From assembly GCA_900544335.1 (NCBI GenBank), contig UQUS01000018.1, forward strand, positions 1 to 35,831: a DNA stretch of 35,831 nt, given 5' to 3'. The DNA is from an uncultured Sutterella sp. (GTDB lineage: Bacteria > Pseudomonadota > Gammaproteobacteria > Burkholderiales > Burkholderiaceae_F). Below are positions 6,975-15,952 of the stretch, in pieces. Position numbers and translations under genes: made by a program. The notes beneath the pieces were generated by a model. The model saw only the letters and a program-made list of their open reading frames with translations, was not told the DNA's origin and ran no database searches. How positions within the stretch are numbered: position 1 is the first letter of the stretch; the number at the start of each line of letters is the position of its first letter.

Positions 6975-8516
6975 TTACAGGTTGGCGTCAGGTTCAAGTC
7001 GCTCCGAACGTGCGTGGAAAATCAGCAACCCAACCACGAGTGTCCCGGCAGCCGCGCCGAAACTCAAAATCAGCGATCCGCTCGTCATTCCGGCCACAAG
7101 GTATCCGATGGCCGCACAGGCCGCAACCGTCAGGGCATACGGCAATTGCGTCGTGACATGAGCTATGTGGCTACACCCGGCACCGGCCGAAGCCAAAATT
7201 GTCGTATCCGAAATCGGTGAGCAGTGATCGCCGAACACGGAACCGGCCAAGGTGGCCGAGAGCGCCACGGTCGTCAGACTCGGGTCTAAGGCGACGATAA
7301 TCGGAACAACAATCGGGATGAGGATGCCGAACGTACCCCAAGCCGTACCCGTCGAGAACGACAGGAAGGCGGCAATCAGGAAGATAAAGAACGGCAGGAA
7401 CATCGCGCTCATACCCGTGTGCAACACAACCGACTGCACGAACTGCGGCGTGCAAAGTAGATCACGGCAAACACCGGAAAGCGTCCAGGCCAAGATCAGA
7501 ATCAGGTTCGCCGGAAGCATCAGACGAATGCCTTCGACAATGCCGTTCATAAACTCAGAAAAAGTCACGAGTTTACGCGGAATGTACATGACAAACGCCA
7601 CAACCAAGGCACCGAAACTGGCCCAAACAAGCGAGGGAGAGGCCGAGCTATTTCCCAAGGCCGCCGTAAACGATCCGCGGTAGGGCGCTTCGGTGCCCCA
7701 GTAACCGCCCGAATACATCAATCCGAGCACGGCAAAAACAATCAAACCGGCCAAGGGAATAATCATGTCCCAAGGGGTGCCCTTCGGGCTGACCTTAATA
7801 TTTGATTCCTGAATCTTTCCTTCCGAAATCTCGCCTCGCGCCGCCCGCAATTCGGCCTTACGCATAGGACCGTAATCGCGGTTACTGATGCAAAGCATCC
7901 AAACCATCAGTAACGAAAGGAGGGCGTAAAAGTTCCACGGAATCGTCGCAACGAAGGCGCCGAGTTCGTTGTCAAAGGCGCCCGTGCTCTTTAAGGACGA
8001 TCCGACGGCAGCCGCCCACGAAGAAATCGGAGCAATAATGCAAAGAGGAGCGGCTGTGGCATCGATAATGTAGGCTAACTTTTCGCGGCTGACTCTATAT
8101 AAATCCGTCATCGGGCGCATCACCGTGCCCACTGTCAGGCAACTAAAGTAGTCGTCGATGAAAATCGCAAGACCCAGACCGCTTGTCGACATCAGAGACG
8201 AGCGACGCGACTTAATGGCTCGGGCCGCGACTCTGCCGTAGGCCATCGTGCCGCCCGACATATTCAGAATATAAACCAGCGCTCCGAGCAGGGAGCAGAA
8301 AATAATGATGTCAAAGTCGAGCTTGGCGCCCATGAGTTTGAAGGCAGTCTCGAGTGTTCCCATCACAATGTTGGCACCCGTGCCGCACGCGTAAATAAGC
8401 GTGCCGGTCAAAATGCCGATGAACAAGCTGGAAAAAACTTCCTTTGTAATCAAGGCTAAGCCGATAGCGACAATCGGCGGAACAATGGATAACCATTGTG
8501 CATCATAAGGTTGCAT
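6975..8516 (-). CDS. nhaC: NhaC-family Na+/H+ antiporter
   Basis: This is a secondary membrane transporter predicted to exchange sodium for protons, or in some relatives to couple organic ion exchange. The 513-residue polytopic protein has family hallmarks in the C-terminal half: SFSTGTAWGTFGILIPIVVPI near residues 380-400 and FGDHCSPISDTTILASAGAGC near 430-450, followed by HVTTQLPYAL. The N-terminal half contains IDDYFSCLTVGTVMRPMTD near 120, also typical. The ATG at 8516 has a weak AGAGAA site. It lies downstream of coaD on the same strand (52 bp), with a terminator after it, so it may be co-transcribed with rsmD-coaD. Ion specificity is inferred from the family. Confidence 0.9.
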   Translation of the reverse strand: MQPYDAQWLSIVPPIVAIGLALITKEVFSSLFIGILTGTLIYACGTGANIVMGTLETAFKLMGAKLDFDIIIFCSLLGALVYILNMSGGTMAYGRVAARAIKSRRSSLMSTSGLGLAIFIDDYFSCLTVGTVMRPMTDLYRVSREKLAYIIDATAAPLCIIAPISSWAAAVGSSLKSTGAFDNELGAFVATIPWNFYALLSLLMVWMLCISNRDYGPMRKAELRAARGEISEGKIQESNIKVSPKGTPWDMIIPLAGLIVFAVLGLMYSGGYWGTEAPYRGSFTAALGNSSASPSLVWASFGALVVAFVMYIPRKLVTFSEFMNGIVEGIRLMLPANLILILAWTLSGVCRDLLCTPQFVQSVVLHTGMSAMFLPFFIFLIAAFLSFSTGTAWGTFGILIPIVVPIIVALDPSLTTVALSATLAGSVFGDHCSPISDTTILASAGAGCSHIAHVTTQLPYALTVAACAAIGYLVAGMTSGSLILSFGAAAGTLVVGLLIFHARSERLEPDANL

Positions 8517-8568
8517 TTTTGATTCTCTTTAAATAGGTAAGTCAAAAGGTCGGGACGTCGGAAACCGA

Positions 8569-9054
8569 CTAATCCCGTGTACGAAGTTTGGCCGCGAGTG
8601 CTTTGGTCGCGGCCGGCGCAACAAAGGCCGACACACTGCCTCCCATTCTGACTATCTCCCGAACCAGGGAGCCCTTAACGAACTGATATTGAGCAGAGGG
8701 CATCAGAAATACCGTCTCCACTCCGGGCATCAGAAGACGGTTTGTCGCCGCCATCTGGTACTCATTGGCAAAATCACCCACAGGACGCATGCCGCGAACA
8801 ACGACGGATGCCCCACGATTTACAACAAAATCACTCAAAAGGCCGGAAAAGCCTTCGACCGATACGCCCGGCATACCCTCTGTCAACTCTCGGGCCAAAT
8901 CCACACGCTCTTTAAGGGTCAAGAGCGGGTTTTTCGCGGCACTCTCGGCTACGGCAACAATCACCGTATCGAAAATGTCGGCCGCCCGACGAACAATATC
9001 CATATGTCCCAGGGTCATCGGATCGAAGGTCCCGGGAAATACCGCACAGGTCAT
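8569..9054 (-). CDS. coaD: Phosphopantetheine adenylyltransferase CoaD
   Basis: CoaD transfers AMP from ATP to 4'-phosphopantetheine, the penultimate step of coenzyme A synthesis, in the cytoplasm. The 161-residue length is canonical. The nucleotidyltransferase motif is TLGH at residues 14-17 within FPGTFDPMTLGHMD. Other family features are VRGMRPVGDFANEYQMAATN near 88-107 and the C-terminal SSAQ-like SAQYQFVKGSLVREI. The ATG at 9054 follows GGGGTT, a moderate ribosome site. It lies 33 bp after rsmD on the same strand; rsmD-coaD is a widely conserved pair. Confidence 0.97.
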   Translation of the reverse strand: MTCAVFPGTFDPMTLGHMDIVRRAADIFDTVIVAVAESAAKNPLLTLKERVDLARELTEGMPGVSVEGFSGLLSDFVVNRGASVVVRGMRPVGDFANEYQMAATNRLLMPGVETVFLMPSAQYQFVKGSLVREIVRMGGSVSAFVAPAATKALAAKLRTRD

Positions 9055-9087
9055 ATCAACCCCGTTTCCGGTCAGTATTGGGGCATT

Positions 9088-9708
9088 CTACGGAAAATCC
9101 GCCTTGAGGACAAAAAAATGCACCTGTCCGGCTTTTCCCTGACGCAAAATGGATAATCCGAGCGCCTGAAAATCAGCCTCCGAAATGGATTTATCGCTTT
9201 CGACGTAGATTAGCCCTCCTTTGCGCAAGCGTGCCCGAGCCGCGCCGGCAGCCTTCAGCTGCAAGCACGTGGCAAACGGGGGATCGATGAAAATCACATC
9301 AAAGAGTTCCTCGGTCTTTTCCAGATACTGTATCGCATCGGCACACACGACCTGAACGCAAGAAGTAGCTCCGAGTTTTTGAACAAGACCGGCAATGGCC
9401 TTCGTGCAGGCTCGGTTCTTATCGATTGAGACGACTTTATCGCCCCCGCGACTAGCCGCCTCAAGACCGAGCGCCCCGCTTCCGGCAAACATGTCGCAAA
9501 ACGAGTGCCCGGCACATCCCCCGATCAGGTGCGCTATCCAGTCAAAAACCGTCTCGCGAACGCGCTCGGGCGTCGGGCGCAAGCCGACAAAATCCTCCAC
9601 CTTAAGCGGCGTTCTCTTATAGTCTCCGCCCACGATACGGACGATGCCCCCTGCTCTCCTCGCTGTTGCTAAACTAGCGCTTGAATTTTTTCTCGCGGTT
9701 TTTTTCAT
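9088..9708 (-). CDS. rsmD: 16S rRNA (guanine(966)-N2)-methyltransferase RsmD
   Basis: RsmD methylates N2 of G966 in 16S rRNA during 30S assembly, using S-adenosylmethionine. The 206-residue protein shows the RIVGGDYKRTPL entry motif at about 24-35, LRPTPERVRETVFDWI, the SAM-binding DMFAGSGALGLEAASRG near 73-89 and the catalytic DPPF in VIFIDPPF near 142. The N-terminus (MKKTARKNSSASLATARRAGG) is a basic extension of about 20 residues beyond the usual start. No other good start codon precedes the conserved part, so the ATG at 9708 is kept despite a weak ribosome site. Its start codon is 10 bp from that of the divergent ftsY, so the promoters of each must lie inside the other gene. Confidence 0.94.
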   Translation of the reverse strand: MKKTARKNSSASLATARRAGGIVRIVGGDYKRTPLKVEDFVGLRPTPERVRETVFDWIAHLIGGCAGHSFCDMFAGSGALGLEAASRGGDKVVSIDKNRACTKAIAGLVQKLGATSCVQVVCADAIQYLEKTEELFDVIFIDPPFATCLQLKAAGAARARLRKGGLIYVESDKSISEADFQALGLSILRQGKAGQVHFFVLKADFP

Positions 9709-9718
9709 CGGCTTACCA

Positions 9719-10633
9719 ATGAGTTTTTTTTCACACTTAAAACAAGGTCTTGAACGGTCTCGGATTCAACTGGCCGGTCTATTTTCCGGCGCCGTGATTG
9801 ACGAGGCATTTTTCGAGGAACTCGAAGAAACGCTCATCGCCGCCGATGTCGGCATTCGCACGACGACGGACATCTTAAAGCGTCTGAGAGATACCGTAAA
9901 ACTTCAGGGTCTACGGACCCCCGAACAAGTCAAACTCGCCCTTCGCGATGAAATCGCCGCGCGACTTGCAAGCGTAGAGAAAACCCTTCAGACCGACACG
10001 GCCAAACCCTTGGTTCTTATGATGGTGGGCGTGAACGGTGCCGGTAAAACCACCAGTATCGGAAAAATCGCCAAATGGTTCGCTTCCCAAGGGAAAACCG
10101 TCCTTTTAGCAGCCGGCGACACGTTCCGTGCAGCGGCACGCGAGCAACTCGATATCTGGGCCGAGCGCAACAAAATCGATGTCATTGCCCAAACCGGGGG
10201 CGACCCGGCCGCCGTGGCTTTTGATGCCATTGCTGCCGCACGGGCTCGCGGTACCGATGTCATCATCGTTGATACGGCAGGACGCTTGCCGACACAGACC
10301 CATTTGATGGCAGAACTCGCGCGTGTACGACGCGCCGCCGGCAAAGCCATGACAGGTGCCCCGCACGAAGTCCTTCTCGTCGTGGACGGCACGACCGGTC
10401 AGAATGCCTTAACGCAGGTCACGGCGTTTGATCAGGCGGCGGACCTTACGGGACTAATCGTCACAAAACTCGACGGTTCGGCCAAAGGCGGCGTTCTTGT
10501 CGCCATTGCCGAGCAAAACCGTCAAAAGCCGCTTCCGATTTACTTTATCGGTGTGGGCGAACAAATCGATGACTTGCAACCGTTTCAGGCACACTCTTAT
10601 GCCGATGCCCTTTTAGGCATTGAGCGAGGCTGA
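9719..10633 (+). CDS. ftsY: Signal recognition particle receptor FtsY
   Basis: FtsY is the membrane-associated GTPase that receives SRP-ribosome complexes and docks them on the translocon. The 304-residue version consists of the NG domain only: P-loop GVNGAGKTT at 104-112, DTFRAAAREQL at 134-144, DTAGRLPT at 185-192 and TKLDGSAKGG near 250. It lacks the long acidic A domain of the 497-residue E. coli protein, so membrane contact must rely on the short N-terminal helix SFFSHLKQGLERS. The ATG at 9719 is chosen because SFFSHLKQGL is the usual FtsY start, though there is no clear ribosome site. An in-frame TTG at 9644 would add a hydrophobic leader and overlap rsmD. ftsE follows after 4 bp. Confidence 0.95.
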   Translation: MSFFSHLKQGLERSRIQLAGLFSGAVIDEAFFEELEETLIAADVGIRTTTDILKRLRDTVKLQGLRTPEQVKLALRDEIAARLASVEKTLQTDTAKPLVLMMVGVNGAGKTTSIGKIAKWFASQGKTVLLAAGDTFRAAAREQLDIWAERNKIDVIAQTGGDPAAVAFDAIAAARARGTDVIIVDTAGRLPTQTHLMAELARVRRAAGKAMTGAPHEVLLVVDGTTGQNALTQVTAFDQAADLTGLIVTKLDGSAKGGVLVAIAEQNRQKPLPIYFIGVGEQIDDLQPFQAHSYADALLGIERG

Positions 10634-10637
10634 TACC

Positions 10638-11300
10638 GTGATTAATGCGCCGCTTGTGGAACTTGTGAACGCCGTCTGTGAATTTCCCGACGTTCGCCCG
10701 ATTCCGCCGCTGACCTTTAACGTCACGCGCGGCGAGTTTGTTTGCCTGCACGGCCCGACGGGGTCCGGAAAGTCCTTGGCCTTGCGCCTGGTGGCCGGAC
10801 TGATGACACCGACCTCGGGTAAGGTCCTTGTAGCCGGTGAACTCATTAACGACTTTACCCCGCGACAGCGTCTGTGGTTACGCCGCACGATGGGCATCAT
10901 GATTCAGGGCGGTCTTCTTTTAGAAGATCGCACCGTGCTCGAAAACGTCATGCTGCCGGCCATTGCTGCCGACGAATCGTTTCACGAAGCAAAAAAACGA
11001 GCCTTAGCCGCCTTGGAGCGTTGCGGCATTCTCCCGCTTGCGCCACTGCTGCCGGCCAAGCTTTCGGCCGGTGAGAAACAGCAAGCCTGCCTGGCCCGGG
11101 CCGTTGTCAACCACCCCGTTTTGATTCTAGCCGATGAACCGGCTGCCAATTTGGACGTGGATAACGCCCAAAAACTCATGGACCTACTCGCGGACTTTTC
11201 TCGGTACGGTGTGGCCGTTATCGTTGCCTCGCACTTGGAGCTCTCACCGAGTTCCGTGCCCTGTCGCCCGATTCAATTAGGGCTCGGAGACGTGCGATGA
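10638..11300 (+). CDS. ftsE: Cell division ATP-binding protein FtsE
   Basis: FtsE is the ATPase of the FtsEX complex, which signals from the divisome to periplasmic peptidoglycan hydrolases. From the GTG at 10638 it has 220 residues, matching the usual 222. GCGAGG lies 8 nt upstream of this GTG; a TTG at 10620, overlapping ftsY, is a weaker alternative. Walker A is GPTGSGKS at 39-46 and Walker B is VLILADEP. The signature motif is unusual: LSAGEKQQ where most FtsE proteins have LSGGEQQR, so the second Gly is Ala and the following Arg is Gln. The H-loop is retained in VASHLE. It overlaps ftsX by 4 bases (ATGA), indicating coupled translation. Confidence 0.93.
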   Translation: MINAPLVELVNAVCEFPDVRPIPPLTFNVTRGEFVCLHGPTGSGKSLALRLVAGLMTPTSGKVLVAGELINDFTPRQRLWLRRTMGIMIQGGLLLEDRTVLENVMLPAIAADESFHEAKKRALAALERCGILPLAPLLPAKLSAGEKQQACLARAVVNHPVLILADEPAANLDVDNAQKLMDLLADFSRYGVAVIVASHLELSPSSVPCRPIQLGLGDVR

Positions 11301-12202
11301 GGCTTTTTTCTGCTTGGCGATGGGCTTTCTCGCGAACTATGAGCGGCATTTTCGGCGCTTTCGGTCAGTTTTTTCTGGCCCTATCGCTCGCCGGTTTTAC
11401 CCTAACCATCCCGTTTTTCCTCGGCACTCTGGCTTGGTCTCTCTCGCAACCGATTGTGTCCGTCCCGCTTGTGACCGAAATCACGGTCTTTGCCCAGCGC
11501 AGTGCCGGCGAGAAAACCGTTCAGCAATTGGCGCAGAAAATCGAATCCTCTCCGATTATCGACCACATTCGGATTATCCCGAAAGCCGAAGCTCTGGCGT
11601 CCGTTAACGCCAGTCTCGGCATTAAAACCCGGCAATCTAAAGCCAATCCCTTGCCGGATTTAATTGTGGCGACGTGTAAAAAAACCGCCACGCGCGATCA
11701 GATTCGCACGTTGGCCGGGAATATTGAAAAACTCTCGGAAGTCGACTCGGTTGCCTATGACGACACGTGGGCATTGCACGTAGGCGCTCTTATCAAAGCG
11801 GTAACCATCGTAGCCGGCATTTTGGGCACCATCGTCTGCATTCTGGTTCTTTTGGTCATTGCCGCCTCCGTGCGCTTAACGACAATCGCGCAAGTGGCCG
11901 AAATTCGTGCTCTCCATCTATTCGGCGCCTATCCGAGCTTTATCAAGCGCCCGTACATCTGGCGCGGATTTATCACACTCGGCTGCTCGGCTCTTTTCAG
12001 TTTGGGCTTAACTCGCCTTGCCATTGCGCTTTTAGCCGAACCCGTGGCCAATTTTGCCGCTCTGTATTCCGTGACCCTACATCTGGCACTGCCGGCTGCG
12101 AACTGGTGCGCCGTTTATGTCTTAGCCGCCGCCTGTCTCGGGGCGATTATCGGAAACCTAGCCGCCTCGGCAGCCATACGCAAGGAATGCAAAACAAACT
12201 GA
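11297..12202 (+). CDS. ftsX: Cell division permease-like protein FtsX
   Basis: FtsX is the membrane half of FtsEX; its periplasmic loop recruits hydrolase activators such as EnvC. The 301-residue protein has an N-terminal membrane segment near 22-45, a periplasmic domain of about 120 residues, and three C-terminal membrane segments near 172-197, 223-245 and 262-290. This is the standard FtsX topology. A conserved-type ARIALHLFGA-like stretch (AEIRALHLFGAYPSFIKRPYIWRG) precedes the third segment. It overlaps ftsE by 4 bases. rpoH follows 60 bp downstream, the same order as in E. coli ftsYEX-rpoH. Confidence 0.93.
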   Translation: MRLFSAWRWAFSRTMSGIFGAFGQFFLALSLAGFTLTIPFFLGTLAWSLSQPIVSVPLVTEITVFAQRSAGEKTVQQLAQKIESSPIIDHIRIIPKAEALASVNASLGIKTRQSKANPLPDLIVATCKKTATRDQIRTLAGNIEKLSEVDSVAYDDTWALHVGALIKAVTIVAGILGTIVCILVLLVIAASVRLTTIAQVAEIRALHLFGAYPSFIKRPYIWRGFITLGCSALFSLGLTRLAIALLAEPVANFAALYSVTLHLALPAANWCAVYVLAAACLGAIIGNLAASAAIRKECKTN

Positions 12203-12262
12203 TACGATTTTCCGGTGCCTATCGTTTTCAGTTCCCCCGGAGCGTGTTACAGTTTCTCCACT

Positions 12263-13243
12263 ATGAGTTCAGTCGAGCCTATTTCCGCCCAAGCGTCCAG
12301 TAATGACATTCAAAGTCCCGAGCGTAAATCCGGCGCTGCTCTTGTCCCTTACAAGTCCAACGTCCCGGCCCTGCTTCCGCCGAGCTTGGGCGATATCGAC
12401 GCCTATATTCGTGCGGCCAATGCCGCTCCGGTTTTAAGTGCGCAAGAAGAGCATACCCTGGCCGTTCAACTGCGCGACAAAAACGACCTGACGGCGGCTC
12501 AAAAACTCATTTTCAGCCACCTGCGACTCGTGGTTTCCGTGGCTCGCGGCTATTTAGGGTACGGCCTTCCGCATGCCGACCTCATTCAGGAAGGCAATAT
12601 CGGTCTGATGAAAGCCGTCAAACACTTCGATCCGGACAAGGGCGTTCGGCTTATGACGTTTGCCGTTCACTGGATTCGTTCGGAAATTCAAGATTACGTC
12701 ATTCGCAACTGGCGCTTGGTGAAAGTGGCGACCACGAAAAATCAGCGCAAACTCTTTTTTAACCTGCGCCAGATGAAAGAAAGCGACAAGTCGCTCACAA
12801 AGCCCGAGGCCGAACACATCGCCCAAGCTCTTGACGTCAAACCCGACGAAGTGCTCGAGATGGAAAAGCGCATGGGAGGCGCGGACCTATCAATGGAAGG
12901 GTCTGATAGCGAAAACGAAGAAGGAAACAGTTTTGCCCCGATTGATTACTTAGCCTCCGAAGAACCGACTCCGCTTGAGGACGTCGAACAAAAAGACACC
13001 GAAGCGCACACCAAAGCCAAATTGCGCGAGGCGTTAAAAGAACTGGATCCGCGTTCGCGCCGAGTCATCGCGGCACGTTGGCTTGCCGAAGATGCCGACG
13101 GCAATACGGCACCGATGACGTTGCAGGAACTGGCCGATGAACTCGGCGTCTCCTCCGAGCGCGTCCGTCAAATTGAAAAGAAGGCACTGGCGAAGATGCG
13201 CGAGAGCATGCTCCGCGAGCCCTCTCGGGATGAGAAAAAATAA
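12263..13243 (+). CDS. rpoH: Heat-shock sigma factor RpoH (sigma-32)
   Basis: RpoH directs RNA polymerase to heat-shock promoters (chaperones, proteases). From the ATG at 12263 it has 326 residues, longer than the 284 of E. coli because of an N-terminal extension of roughly 35 low-complexity residues. Region 2 includes DLIQEGNIGLMKAVKHFDP at 106-124 and region 2.4 has FAVHWIRSEIQDYVIRNW. The diagnostic RpoH box QRKLFFNLR is at 161-169. Region 4 has LQELADELGVSSERVRQIE near the C-terminus. The ATG is preferred over an in-frame GTG at 12215, but neither has a clear ribosome site, which could fit control at the translation level. trmL starts 2 bp after the stop. Confidence 0.95.
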   Translation: MSSVEPISAQASSNDIQSPERKSGAALVPYKSNVPALLPPSLGDIDAYIRAANAAPVLSAQEEHTLAVQLRDKNDLTAAQKLIFSHLRLVVSVARGYLGYGLPHADLIQEGNIGLMKAVKHFDPDKGVRLMTFAVHWIRSEIQDYVIRNWRLVKVATTKNQRKLFFNLRQMKESDKSLTKPEAEHIAQALDVKPDEVLEMEKRMGGADLSMEGSDSENEEGNSFAPIDYLASEEPTPLEDVEQKDTEAHTKAKLREALKELDPRSRRVIAARWLAEDADGNTAPMTLQELADELGVSSERVRQIEKKALAKMRESMLREPSRDEKK

Positions 13244-13245
13244 CC

Positions 13246-13716
13246 ATGTTTCACGTTGTTCTTGTGTACCCGGAAATCCCGCCGAATACGGGAAATATCA
13301 TTCGTCTTTGTGCCAATACAGGATGCCAATTGCATCTTGTCGAGCCTTTAGGGTTCAGTATCGACGACAAACACCTGATTCGTGCCGGTCTGGACTATCA
13401 CGAAATGACGCTTATGACGGTCTACAAGAGTTGGGAAGACTTCCTTGAGAAAGCCAATCCCGACAGCCGCCGTATGTTTGCCATGACGACCAAAGGATCG
13501 GGAATCTTTTCTAAAGCCGCATTTCTCCCGGGCGATTGGCTGATTTTCGGAAGCGAAGGTCACGGGCTACCCGATGCCATTTGCAATTCTTTCCCCGCCG
13601 AGCAACGGATTCGATTGCCGATGATTCCTGGCAACCGGTCCCTGAATTTAAGTAACGCCGTTGCCGTCACGGTTTTCGAGGCGTGGCGGCAAAACGGGTA
13701 CGCAGGCGGCTCTTAG
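13246..13716 (+). CDS. trmL: tRNA (cytidine/uridine(34)-2'-O)-methyltransferase TrmL
   Basis: TrmL is a SPOUT-class enzyme that adds a 2'-O-methyl group to the wobble nucleotide of certain tRNA-Leu species. The 156-residue size is canonical. Motifs are YPEIPPNTGNIIRLCANTG at 9-27, IFGSEGHGLP near 100-109 and the knot motif IPMIPG-like LPMIPGNRSLNLSNAVAVTVFEAWRQ near the C-terminus. The ATG at 13246 is 2 bp after the rpoH stop, so it is probably translated from the same message. Its stop overlaps the convergent proB stop by 4 bases. Confidence 0.95.
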   Translation: MFHVVLVYPEIPPNTGNIIRLCANTGCQLHLVEPLGFSIDDKHLIRAGLDYHEMTLMTVYKSWEDFLEKANPDSRRMFAMTTKGSGIFSKAAFLPGDWLIFGSEGHGLPDAICNSFPAEQRIRLPMIPGNRSLNLSNAVAVTVFEAWRQNGYAGGS

Positions 13717-14837
13717 GAAACGAGCACCAAGTTATCTTTGTGAATGACCTCGGGGTGACCCACGATGCCGAGAACGCTCCCGAGTTCTTCGGACTGCAAG
13801 CCGGCAATTTGACGCACTTCGCCGGACGAGTAGTTGACAATCCCGCGGGCAATTTCTTTTCCGGATTCGTTTAAACACGAAACCACATCCCCGCGCAAAA
13901 ACTCTCCGTAAACGGTCTTGATGCCGACCGGGAGCAAACTGGTATGGCGTTCTGTCAGCGCTCTTTGGGCGCCCTCATCGATGCAAACCGCCCCATCGCT
14001 TCTTAGGTGATCGGCAATCCACTTTTCCCGAGCGTGCATCGGCACAGCGTCGCTGACAAGTTCCGTTCCGATTGCTTCTCCTAAGGCCAAGCGAATCAGC
14101 ACATCGGGTTCACGACCCGAGACAATCACCGTCGCGGCTCCCGAGCGAGCGGCGCGTTTAGCAGCAAGCACCTTGGTAATCATGCCGCCTTTGGAAAGAG
14201 CACTGGCAGCACCCCCGGCCATTTTTTCCAACGCCGGGTCGCCGGCCCGCGCTCTGGCAATAAACGTTGCCGTCGGATCTTTGCGCGGATCGGCCGAAAA
14301 AAGCCCTTTCTGATCGGTCAAAATTACAAGAACGTCGGCAAGAATTAAATTCGTGACGAGTGCGCCGAGTGTGTCGTTGTCCCCGACCTTAATTTCGTCG
14401 GTAACGACCGTATCGTTTTCGTTAATGACCGGAACAACGCCGAGCGCTGTTAATTCCGTCAAGGTCGAACGGGCATTTAAATACCGTTCGCGGTCAGCTA
14501 AGTCCGCATGCGTCAAAAGAATTTGAGCGGTTTTAACGCCGTAGGCGGAAAAACTTTCTTCATAGGCCTGAGCCAATCCCATCTGACCGACGGCCGCTGC
14601 CGCTTGCAATTGAGAGACCGCGCTCGGGCGTTTATCCCACCCTAAGCGCAAAACGCCCTCGGCAATGGCACCGGAACTGACAAAAATCACTTCCTTGCCG
14701 CTTTTTTGCAACGTCGCAATTTGCCGCGCCCAGTTGGAAACAGCCTTGCGGTCCAGCCCCCGACCGTCGTTCGTCACAAGAGCACTGCCGACTTTAACGA
14801 CAATGCGTCGCGCCTGTTTGAGTACGGATTCAGACAT
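13713..14837 (-). CDS. proB: Glutamate 5-kinase ProB
   Basis: ProB phosphorylates glutamate to gamma-glutamyl phosphate, the first step of proline synthesis. From the ATG at 14837 it has 374 residues: an amino acid kinase domain with VVKVGSAL at 13-20, FVSSGAIAEG and VINENDTV, and a C-terminal PUA domain from about 285, as in the full-length bacterial enzyme. The start is fixed by a strong GGAGAGGA site and by family length; a longer frame to 14942 lies inside obgE. It overlaps the obgE stop by 8 bases and is probably translated from the same message. The rpmA-obgE-proB order is typical of betaproteobacteria. Confidence 0.96.
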   Translation of the reverse strand: MSESVLKQARRIVVKVGSALVTNDGRGLDRKAVSNWARQIATLQKSGKEVIFVSSGAIAEGVLRLGWDKRPSAVSQLQAAAAVGQMGLAQAYEESFSAYGVKTAQILLTHADLADRERYLNARSTLTELTALGVVPVINENDTVVTDEIKVGDNDTLGALVTNLILADVLVILTDQKGLFSADPRKDPTATFIARARAGDPALEKMAGGAASALSKGGMITKVLAAKRAARSGAATVIVSGREPDVLIRLALGEAIGTELVSDAVPMHAREKWIADHLRSDGAVCIDEGAQRALTERHTSLLPVGIKTVYGEFLRGDVVSCLNESGKEIARGIVNYSSGEVRQIAGLQSEELGSVLGIVGHPEVIHKDNLVLVS

Positions 14838-15930
14838 GTTCCTCTCCGTTGGTTTCTTCGTTACGAGAAAATCGGACGTCTTCATGAAGCGTTTCTTCTT
14901 GCTCCCGAGCCTTCCTGCGTGCACTATCCAAATGCGTGGCAATCGCGTTAATTAATTCCTGAGTTCCTTCGCGCGTTGCCGCACTCATCACAAAGAAAGG
15001 CCGTCCGTCGGAAGCTAAGGCCTCTTTTAATGCCTTGATACGCCGGGCTCTCTCATCCTCGCCAAGCAAATCGACTTTGTTTAAAACCACCCAACGCGGC
15101 TTGGCTGCCAATTCCGGGTTGTACTTTTCAAGCTCACGAACCAAGGCTCGAGCCTGAGCGGCGGGATCGACCTCCGGGTCTAACGGCGCGCAATCGATAA
15201 TGTGGAGCAAAAGACTCGTACGAGACAGGTGCCTTAAAAACAAGTGGCCGAGGCCGGCGCCTTCACTGGCCCCTTCAACCAATCCCGGGATATCGGCAAT
15301 CACGAAACTTTGTTCGGCACCGATGCGGACAACTCCGAGGTGCGGCACAAGCGTCGTAAAGGGATAGTCGGCAACCTTCGGGCGCGCATTGGAAACAGCA
15401 CTGATAAAGGTGGACTTTCCGGCGTTAGGCATCCCGAGGAGCCCCACATCGGCTAAAACCTTCAACTCCAGGTGCAATTGACGATACTGTCCTGCCTCGC
15501 CCTTTGTAGCCTGGCGCGGTGCCCGGTTGGTACTCGATTTAAAGTGCAGATTGCCGAGACCCCCTTTGCCGCCGGCCGCAAGAAGCGCTCGGCTGCCGTG
15601 CTTGGTTAAGTCTGCAACTGTCTCGCCCGTTGTCTCGTCGACAATGAGGGTTCCGACCGGTACCTTTAAAACGATATCGGGAGCACCGGCACCGAAGCAA
15701 TCGGCTCCGCGTCCGTTCTCTCCGTTTTTGGCAAAGAACTTGCGCGCGTACCGGTAATCAATCAATGTATTGAGGTTTCGGTCCGCTACAGCGTAAACCG
15801 ATCCTCCGCGACCGCCGTCTCCGCCGTCCGGGCCTCCCTTCGGAATGAATTTTTCCCGGCGAAAACTAGCGGCTCCGTTACCCCCGTTACCGCCCTGGAC
15901 TTCAATTCTGGCTTCATCAACGAATTTCAC
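14830..15930 (-). CDS. obgE: GTPase ObgE/CgtA
   Basis: ObgE is a conserved GTPase needed for 50S ribosome assembly and linked to replication and stress control. The start is GTG at 15930: this gives the family N-terminus MKFVDEARIEVQGGNGGNG, and AAGGGA lies 5 nt upstream. The longer frame to 15990 crosses a terminator and is rejected. The product has 366 residues: a glycine-rich Obg fold (about 1-158), then the G domain with GMPNAGKS (P-loop), DIPGLVEGA (G3) and NKVD (G4), and a charged C-terminal tail. It overlaps proB by 8 bases. Confidence 0.96.
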   Translation of the reverse strand: MKFVDEARIEVQGGNGGNGAASFRREKFIPKGGPDGGDGGRGGSVYAVADRNLNTLIDYRYARKFFAKNGENGRGADCFGAGAPDIVLKVPVGTLIVDETTGETVADLTKHGSRALLAAGGKGGLGNLHFKSSTNRAPRQATKGEAGQYRQLHLELKVLADVGLLGMPNAGKSTFISAVSNARPKVADYPFTTLVPHLGVVRIGAEQSFVIADIPGLVEGASEGAGLGHLFLRHLSRTSLLLHIIDCAPLDPEVDPAAQARALVRELEKYNPELAAKPRWVVLNKVDLLGEDERARRIKALKEALASDGRPFFVMSAATREGTQELINAIATHLDSARRKAREQEETLHEDVRFSRNEETNGEEHV

Positions 15931-15952
15931 GTCGGTCCCTTTTAAAAAAGAT

